This document shows, one piece after another, positions 5,458 to 9,509 of a DNA stretch of 9,509 nucleotides. A program made the position numbers and the translations under genes. Each line of letters begins with the position of its first letter. The first letter of the stretch is position 1. The DNA is taken from assembly GCA_002796165.1 (NCBI GenBank), contig PCWF01000140.1:2634-12142 (forward strand), given 5' to 3'. The notes below the pieces were generated by a model. It saw nothing but the letters and a program-made list of their open reading frames with translations. It did not search any database and was not told where the DNA came from. The stretch comes from Nitrospinae bacterium CG11_big_fil_rev_8_21_14_0_20_56_8. GTDB taxonomy: Bacteria; Nitrospinota; Nitrospinia; Nitrospinales; VA-1.

Positions 5458-6657
5458 ATGGCTTTCATAAGTTCGCCCAAAAAAATACGCGAAACCTTGT
5501 TTAAAGCAACCCTCTGCCCGTCCGAAAAACTGACCCGGCCGTTGCCCGTCAATAGTGAAATTACCGATTGGGATCAGGATGCATTTCGGGAAATCACCTC
5601 CACTCTTCTGAATGCGGAACAGATGGAACGGATAATTTCTCCGGCCCAGGTGTTTCCCAATCTGGACACGGTGGTTGCCCTGCATTGGCACGCCGAGTTC
5701 GTCCCCATGGAGTTGATCCGCCGGCGCATCAATTCCACATTCCCCAACAAGAAGAGGGAATTGATTATTCCCACCGACCACAACCTGCTACGAACCTATG
5801 ACGGAGAGTACTCCGGGGTGGAAGTGGATTGCTATTCCCCCGAATTCAACCGCAAAGTCCAGTTGCTCATTCATTTCAAGAACGAAAAGCTTGAACACGC
5901 CGCCGCTTTTCGCGCCATGCTGGACCATACCCACAACTACCGGTCCAGCCAGTTGTTTGAGTTATTCGATTCCATCCTCGATCCGCGATGGGATTTCCGC
6001 CTCAGGGACGCCGCCCGCGCCACCGGCGCCGATGAGGACCTGATGACTTTTGTCCAGATCATTGCGAAAAAACTACGGACCCTCCTTTTCGAAAACATGG
6101 ATCGGCTTCCCAGGGATCAGGTCAAAAACAGGTTGCTGGCCAATTATTGCGACCAACTCCGGGAATTTTACGACGACCGCATCATCAACCGGGCGCAATA
6201 TCTGATCCAGATGGTCAAGCGGGTGGTCAAGAGGAATTTCAATCACCAATATTTCTATGAGACCCGGGAAATAATCGAAGAAGCCAGGGCCCTCGGGGGT
6301 GGAATCGTAATTCCTCATCCCGAACAATTCTGGCCGGTTTTACTGGCCGATTACGATGTGGATGGATACGAGGTGTGGAACCCGCAATCGCAGGAGTACA
6401 CGGAATTCCTGATCAACGTGGTCGCCCGGCAGAATAAGAGCCGGAGCCGGGAACAGCGCCCCCTTCTCATTTTTTTGGGTGACGACACCCACATGGGAGA
6501 AAAATCCAAACCCCCGGAACACCAGAACAAGGAAAAATCCGCCCGCCAAATCGGGGTTCAAACGGCCTGGGACGACATCGCCATCACCAAGAGCCTTTGC
6601 GCCGCCAACATGGACCGCAACAAGCTGATTGACGAATATTCAAGCCGCCTGGGATAG
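5458..6657 (+). CDS. PHP-domain-type metal-dependent hydrolase homologue, first gene of GAK-type operon
   Basis: A 399-residue cytoplasmic protein. Its motifs fit the PHP (polymerase and histidinol phosphatase) fold in order: LHWHAEF (His76, His78), IPTDHN (Asp107, His108), GVEVDCYSP (Glu122), LLIHF (His139), IPHPEQ (His287) followed by DGYEVWNP (Glu305), and GDDTHMG (Asp343, His345). These match the usual HxH, DH, E, H, HP...GxEV-N and DxH metal ligands of a trinuclear phosphoesterase site. A largely helical insert of about 130 residues (about 145-277) sits between the ligand at 139 and that at 287, making the protein longer than single-domain PHP phosphatases. It probably hydrolyses a phosphate ester, possibly the product or antagonist of the kinase-like genes downstream; the substrate is unknown. 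The gap to the next gene is 40 bases, consistent with co-transcription. Confidence 0.82.
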   Translation: MAFISSPKKIRETLFKATLCPSEKLTRPLPVNSEITDWDQDAFREITSTLLNAEQMERIISPAQVFPNLDTVVALHWHAEFVPMELIRRRINSTFPNKKRELIIPTDHNLLRTYDGEYSGVEVDCYSPEFNRKVQLLIHFKNEKLEHAAAFRAMLDHTHNYRSSQLFELFDSILDPRWDFRLRDAARATGADEDLMTFVQIIAKKLRTLLFENMDRLPRDQVKNRLLANYCDQLREFYDDRIINRAQYLIQMVKRVVKRNFNHQYFYETREIIEEARALGGGIVIPHPEQFWPVLLADYDVDGYEVWNPQSQEYTEFLINVVARQNKSRSREQRPLLIFLGDDTHMGEKSKPPEHQNKEKSARQIGVQTAWDDIAITKSLCAANMDRNKLIDEYSSRLG

Positions 6658-6697
6658 GGGGCAAACCCGTTTCCGGGGAATGGAGAAAAGCAATTTC

Positions 6698-6985
6698 ATG
6701 TCCACTTTCGACGACGACTTCAGATATGAATCCATTCAAGATCGCGAATCCATCGTTAAATATCTCACGGTCCTCGGCGAGGGGATCCAAAACGGAAGGC
6801 TCCTGTTTGGAACAAGGCGCAAAAAACTGATCCTTGAACCGGGCGGGCTATTAAAACTGGAAGTCAAGGCCAAGAGGAAAGACCGGAAGGTCAAGCTGAA
6901 CCTGCAGATCAGTTGGTCCAGCGACAAGGAAAAAGGAAGCGCCGGGGCAGATTCCCTGGAAATCAAGGCGGGGAAAAAACGGTAA
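6698..6985 (+). CDS. Amphi-Trp domain protein
   Basis: A 95-residue protein whose first 70 residues match the amphi-Trp domain as I remember it: FRYESIQDRESIVKYLTVL (8-26), a GIQNGRL turn, LILEPGGLLKLEVKAKRK (44-61) and the ending KLNLQISW, an amphipathic strand closing on the Trp that names the domain. A charged tail (Lys/Glu/Ser/Gly) follows. The domain has no known enzymatic activity. It is small, cytoplasmic and, from memory, recurs in cassettes with HprK-related kinases and GAK ATP-grasp enzymes, so it may be a substrate, carrier or scaffold for the neighbouring enzymes. Start choice: the ATG at 6698 has GGAGA (6682-6686) eleven bases upstream; an in-frame ATG at 6680 has no room for a ribosome site, and a TTG at 6629 would overlap the PHP gene. 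Only six bases separate it from the next gene. Confidence 0.85.
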   Translation: MSTFDDDFRYESIQDRESIVKYLTVLGEGIQNGRLLFGTRRKKLILEPGGLLKLEVKAKRKDRKVKLNLQISWSSDKEKGSAGADSLEIKAGKKR

Positions 6986-6991
6986 TCTCCC

Positions 6992-8647
6992 ATGAATTAT
7001 TCAGAGGGAATCTTGTCTACGGATGGCATCGACAAAAATTTCAAGTTGATGGTGCTGGAGGTGGTCAAACAGGTCGAAGATACCCAGAAGGCGCTGGAAA
7101 ATTCCGATCCTCATCTCATTTCCCAAATCGACGCCCGGGATGACTATATCGACAACCTGAAAAGCATAATCGAGAACAAATGCTTTTACAGCAATCTTCA
7201 CCACGACATGGACAAAAAAGCCATGGACCTGGTGCGGTCGGTCAACATCATCAGCAATAATCTGGAACGCATTGCCGACCTGGCCGTCAACATCGTCTCG
7301 CAGATCGATCATCTTCCCGGGAAAGATGAGTTGTGCCGCTACGAATATAAAAAATTTTTCGAACTCGTCCTTTCGGGAATGGAGCTGATCAACAAATCCC
7401 TGGAGCATCGCGACATCAGCCGGGCTCTTAAAATCTGCCAGTCGGAATTCAACCTCGACGCCCTCTTCGCCTCCAACTTCAACAAAGTCATCGCCGACCT
7501 ACGCTCCGGGGAGGATCCCCAGCGCCTGGTGACTCTTCTCTTTATCCTCAATTACCTGGAACGGATGGGGGATTCCCTGCTCAACATCGGGGAAGCCATC
7601 ATTTTCGCAGTGATCGGGGAAAAAATGAAAATCCACGACTTCGAAGCCCTGGAAGATTCCATCGAGGCCTATCACCTTGAAGGCTCGGTGGCCGACATGG
7701 CCATCGAATCTTACTGGGGAACACGATCCGGTTGCCGCATCAGCCGGGTTCAAAAAAAATCCCGGGCCGAGGGAGAGTCGCAGGTCATCTTCAAAGAGGG
7801 AAGGGTCGCGAAACTGGAAAAGGAACGGGACAGCATCAACCTTTGGTCGGAGGTAAAACCGGGCCTTCCTCCCAAGGTTTTCAGTTTTCAAAAAAACGGG
7901 AAAAGCGCGTCCATCCTGCTTGAATTTTTAGACGGACTCACGTTTCAACAAATCCTGATGACGGGAAATTCCCTACTGGCCAATGAAGCATTTTCCAAAA
8001 TCAAGGCAACATTGCTGGAAATCTGGACCGCTACCCGAAAGGACAAACCCACCCACCCGGGGTATATGAAACAATGCATGGACCGCGCGGAGGACATTTA
8101 CAAAGTTCATCCGGAATTTCATTTCCCCCGGCTCCAGATCGGGTCGATCGAAACTGCTTCATTCAGCGAACTTGCCCAGAAAGCCGTCCATTTGGAAAAA
8201 GATCTTAACGCGCCCTTCTCGGTCCTGATTCACGGGGATTTCAACATCGACAACATCATTTATAACGACGAAGAAAAATCGATCCGATTCATCGATCTTT
8301 ACCGGTCCAAACCACAGGATTATATTCAGGACGTTTCCGTATTTATGATTTCCAATTTCCGGCAACCGGTTTTCGTTCCCAAGATTCGTAGCCGATTGAA
8401 CGATATCCTGATGGACTTTTATTTCTTCAGCCGGGCGTTTGCCGAAAAAAGCGGTGACGAAACGTTTCATGCCCGGTTGATCCTCGGACTGATTCGTTCA
8501 TTTCTGACTTCCACCCGGTTTGAGCTGAACAAAGAATTTGCCTGGGAAATGCACCTTCGTGCCGTTTACCTTCTCGAAAAATTTATTGAGCATCGGGGTA
8601 AACCGTGGAAGGAGTTCAGGTTTTCTCCCAGCGCCCTGATTTACTGA
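6992..8647 (+). CDS. PhoU-like domain fused to APH-type phosphotransferase
   Basis: A 551-residue cytoplasmic protein with two parts. Residues about 10-215 are a PhoU-like pair of three-helix bundles, each with the ExxxDxxxN metal motif: LERIADLAVN (Glu92, Asp96, Asn100) and LERMGDSLLN (Glu190, Asp194, Asn198). PhoU binds metal clusters and governs phosphate signalling. Residues about 240-551 are a phosphotransferase of the aminoglycoside/choline kinase fold: VIFKEGRVAKLEKERDSI (ATP-lysine region, Lys274 likely), LIHGDFNIDNIIYN (catalytic HGDxxxxN, Asp416 and Asn421) and FIDLYRS, where Asp435 stands for the DFG/DWE Asp that binds Mg. Both catalytic sets look intact, so an active kinase tied to a PhoU sensor is likely. 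The substrate is unknown; antibiotic resistance is not implied. It starts six bases after the amphi-Trp gene and lacks a strong ribosome site, fitting translational coupling. The next gene follows after 27 bases. Confidence 0.85.
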   Translation: MNYSEGILSTDGIDKNFKLMVLEVVKQVEDTQKALENSDPHLISQIDARDDYIDNLKSIIENKCFYSNLHHDMDKKAMDLVRSVNIISNNLERIADLAVNIVSQIDHLPGKDELCRYEYKKFFELVLSGMELINKSLEHRDISRALKICQSEFNLDALFASNFNKVIADLRSGEDPQRLVTLLFILNYLERMGDSLLNIGEAIIFAVIGEKMKIHDFEALEDSIEAYHLEGSVADMAIESYWGTRSGCRISRVQKKSRAEGESQVIFKEGRVAKLEKERDSINLWSEVKPGLPPKVFSFQKNGKSASILLEFLDGLTFQQILMTGNSLLANEAFSKIKATLLEIWTATRKDKPTHPGYMKQCMDRAEDIYKVHPEFHFPRLQIGSIETASFSELAQKAVHLEKDLNAPFSVLIHGDFNIDNIIYNDEEKSIRFIDLYRSKPQDYIQDVSVFMISNFRQPVFVPKIRSRLNDILMDFYFFSRAFAEKSGDETFHARLILGLIRSFLTSTRFELNKEFAWEMHLRAVYLLEKFIEHRGKPWKEFRFSPSALIY

Positions 8648-8674
8648 CGCATTCGATCATGGAACCGTGAAAGC

Positions 8675-9509
8675 ATGAATACTCCCAAAATTGGCGTCGT
8701 GGGTTTTCCCGGCAACGCGCCCACCGAAGCTCTGGTCCGTACCGTCGGGAAAAAAACCGGCTTCCGGTGCCTGGTGGACATGGAAAATGTATGCCTGGAT
8801 CTGGATCGTGGCCGGGTCATGTTTGGCAATCTGGATCTTTCCTCCCTGGATGCCCTGATCATAAAAAAAATCGGTTCTGAATATTCTCCCGACCTTCTGG
8901 GCCGATTGCAGATTCTGGACGATCTCCAGAAAAAAGGGGTCCGGTGTTTTTCCAAACCCGACCGCATCATCAAGCTTCTGGACCGGCTCGGTTGCACTAC
9001 CCAATTGAGCGCCGGAGGGATCCCCATTCCGCCGACGTTGGTCACCGAATCCGTTCAAACCGCCGCCGATGCGGTGAACCGCTTTGGGAAGGCGGTTTTA
9101 AAACCGCTGTACACCTCAAAAGCGCGCGGCATGAGGGTTCTGGAGGCGGGTAACGGAATCTTGCGCGAAATCGAAAATTACAAAGCCGAGGGGAACCGAA
9201 TCATTTATGTCCAGAGGATGGTCCCACTTCCGGGGCAGGACCTGGGGATCACTTTTCTGGGCGGACGGTACCTGGCCACTTACGCTCGCGTGGGTCATAA
9301 AACTTCGTGGAACACCACCACCCACTCGGGAGGCCGATACCGCCCCTACACTCCCACGGACGATCTGATCGAGCTGGCCCGCAAAGCGCAGGCCTTGTTC
9401 GATCTCGATTTCACTTGCGTCGACCTGGTGGAAACGCCGGACGGGCCGAAAGTGTTCGAGGTTTCCGCTTTCGGGGGATACCGGGGTTTGCAGGAAGCCC
9501 ATAATATTG
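8675..9509 (+). CDS. GAK system ATP-grasp ligase, C-terminus cut by window end
   Basis: The frame is open from the ATG at 8675 to the window end (278 codons). It begins as a RimK-like pre-ATP-grasp domain (MNTPKIGVVGFPGN, ALIIKKIGSEY) and continues into the ATP-grasp fold: GIPIPPTLV (115-123), VLKPLYTSKARGMRVLE with Lys143 and Lys149 as nucleotide-binding lysines, IIYVQRMVP (hinge, about 176-184), DLGITFLGGRY, TTTHSGG (214-220), and the metal motif CVDLVE ... KVFEVSAFGG (Asp250, Glu262). Where RimK has Glu-x-Asn, this protein has Glu262-Val-Ser264. The phrase VFEVSAFGGYRGL resembles the GAK-specific ATP-grasp family I recall. It should activate a carboxylate as acyl phosphate and join it to an amine, like RimK glutamate ligation; the substrate is unknown, perhaps the amphi-Trp protein or another partner. 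Only a short C-terminal part is missing. Weak GGAA ribosome site. Confidence 0.85.
   Translation, partial: MNTPKIGVVGFPGNAPTEALVRTVGKKTGFRCLVDMENVCLDLDRGRVMFGNLDLSSLDALIIKKIGSEYSPDLLGRLQILDDLQKKGVRCFSKPDRIIKLLDRLGCTTQLSAGGIPIPPTLVTESVQTAADAVNRFGKAVLKPLYTSKARGMRVLEAGNGILREIENYKAEGNRIIYVQRMVPLPGQDLGITFLGGRYLATYARVGHKTSWNTTTHSGGRYRPYTPTDDLIELARKAQALFDLDFTCVDLVETPDGPKVFEVSAFGGYRGLQEAHNI

Noticed and set aside
5338..5781. 147-codon minus-strand ORF across the operon leader and PHP gene start
   Set aside because: It covers the strong ribosome site and first 100 codons of the PHP gene on the opposite strand and has no recognisable content.
6629..6697. Earlier TTG or ATG (6680) starts for the amphi-Trp gene
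   Set aside because: TTG at 6629 overlaps the PHP coding end and adds residues outside the domain; the ATG at 6680 has its purines immediately adjacent and no proper spacing. The ATG at 6698 is better placed.
8219..8300. Aminoglycoside resistance gene, from the HGDxxxxN motif
   Set aside because: The motif defines the whole APH/choline kinase fold. The PhoU fusion and operon setting point to a housekeeping or signalling role rather than drug modification.
8657..9058. 133-codon minus-strand ORF
   Set aside because: It is the shadow of the ATP-grasp gene, which has family motifs on the plus strand.

Overview
The window looks like a Gram-negative, probably anaerobic or environmental bacterium: it has two lipoproteins with clear lipoboxes, an exported protein with c-type heme motifs, and an operon of GAK ('Grasp And Kinase') type, which I associate from memory with Desulfovibrio-like and related lineages. 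Nitrospinota or Desulfobacterota would fit, but no marker gene settles the taxon. Base composition looks even across the window and there are no transposases, integrases, CRISPR arrays, tRNA or rRNA genes.

Left part (1-2630, minus strand): a truncated lipoprotein with three FG-GAP/VCBS-like repeats, whose start lies inside the 3' end of a metallo-beta-lactamase-fold hydrolase gene. Upstream of that, after a 177-base gap with a good promoter candidate, is a LipM-type octanoyltransferase with its catalytic Cys and Lys. Middle part (2776-4978): an exported fusion of a two-motif cytochrome c segment with an FGE/SUMF-type sulfatase-modifying domain (plus strand), a near-perfect hairpin, a small single-pass membrane protein (plus), and a convergent proline-rich lipoprotein of unknown function (minus).

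A gene-free stretch of about 480 bases (4979-5457) precedes the most interesting part, a tightly spaced plus-strand operon from 5458 to the right edge: a PHP-type metal-dependent phosphoesterase homologue, a small amphi-Trp domain protein, a fusion of a PhoU-like helical domain with an APH-type (aminoglycoside/choline kinase fold) phosphotransferase, and an ATP-grasp ligase of the GAK type, cut by the window end. The gaps between these genes are 40, 6 and 27 bases. The set suggests a phosphorylation plus peptide- or amide-ligation pathway with PhoU-linked sensing. As far as I know its substrate is not established. The usual partners recalled for GAK loci (HprK-related kinase, CofD-like protein, XXXCH protein) are not in the window and would be expected to the right of 9509.
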